Below are positions 5,306-5,402 of a stretch of DNA of 5,402 nt, in pieces. Within the stretch, counting starts at the first letter, position 1, and every line of letters begins with the position of its first letter. The DNA comes from an uncultured Clostridia bacterium. Lineage in GTDB: Bacteria > Bacillota > Clostridia > Oscillospirales > Acutalibacteraceae. Both the position numbers and the translations under genes were made by a program. The notes beneath the pieces are model-generated. The model had not been told where the DNA came from and did no database searches. It was given only the letters and a program-made list of their open reading frames with translations. The stretch lies in contig CALEIO010000200.1 in assembly GCA_937875885.1 (NCBI GenBank), positions 1 to 5,402 on the forward strand, read 5' to 3'.

Positions 5306-5402
5306 TTATTCCAGTTCAAATGCACCTGTGTAAAGCTTATAGTATTTGCCTTTTTCTTCCAAAAGAGTATCGTGGTCGCCTTTTTCGATTATTTCGCCGT
5401 TT
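5306..5402 (-). CDS. ABC transporter ATP-binding protein, C-terminal end only (partial)
   Basis: On the minus strand the last 31 codons of a gene enter from the right edge and end with TAA at 5306-5308. The peptide NGEIIEKGDHDTLLEEKG followed by KYYKLYTGAFELE is the standard C-terminal end of an ABC exporter with fused membrane and ATPase domains (MsbA/LmrA-like): the turn after the H-loop strand (G-x-I-x-E-x-G-x-H-x-x-L-L) and then the G-x-Y-x-x-L-Y helix. Substrate and partner cannot be judged because the membrane domain, Walker motifs and signature lie outside the window. It is convergent with the M23 gene and shares the terminator at 5256-5293. Confidence 0.88.
   Translation of the reverse strand, partial: NGEIIEKGDHDTLLEEKGKYYKLYTGAFELE

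Noticed and set aside
1..5402. CRISPR array, tRNA or rRNA gene, transposase or insertion-sequence ends
   Set aside because: No regularly spaced direct repeats, no tRNA-like cloverleaf or CCA end, and no transposase motifs or terminal inverted repeats were seen on either strand by eye.

Overview
The window looks like chromosomal DNA from a low-to-moderate GC Firmicute, probably a Clostridia/Ruminococcus-type anaerobe. The evidence is GGAGG-type ribosome binding sites, a clean sigma-A-type promoter, compact intrinsic terminators with T tracts, TagF/LicD-type surface-polymer genes and a SpoIIQ-like M23 protein. The genus is an inference; no RNA gene or other taxonomic marker is present.

Layout. 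(1) Positions 1-740 hold a small AAA+ ATPase gene. Its first ~50 residues read as RarA/MgsA and the rest, from the Walker A motif on, reads as SpoVK/CbbX. The C-terminal lid is missing and the codon use differs from the neighbours. (2) At 776-1828 there is an extended-SDR NAD-dependent sugar epimerase/dehydratase on the plus strand. It ends at a bidirectional terminator (1850-1880) shared with (3), a convergent LicD-family phosphotransferase gene (1890-2954, minus). (4) A 159-bp divergent intergenic region carries a good promoter and a dyad. It drives (5) a CDP-glycerol glycerophosphotransferase-family (TagB/TagF-like) gene at 3114-4310, followed by a strong terminator. (6) At 4441-5193 there is a membrane-anchored M23/LytM protein with SpoIIQ-like architecture. 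Its Shine-Dalgarno lies in the arm of a second terminator-like hairpin. (7) A strong bidirectional terminator (5256-5293) separates it from (8) the C-terminal end of an ABC transporter ATPase entering from the right edge on the minus strand.

How they fit together. The epimerase, LicD and TagF-like proteins make a coherent cell-surface set: a nucleotide-sugar modifier plus two enzymes that transfer phospho-alcohol groups (phosphocholine-, glycerol-P- or ribitol-P-type) onto glycans or teichoic-acid-like polymers. The three genes are in three separate transcription units, and no CDP-alcohol synthase is visible. The M23 protein is a separate envelope or sporulation function. The most unusual object is the chimeric AAA+ gene at the left edge. 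It may be a natural fusion at the shared P-loop, a degraded gene remnant or an assembly chimera, and the sequence alone cannot decide between these.
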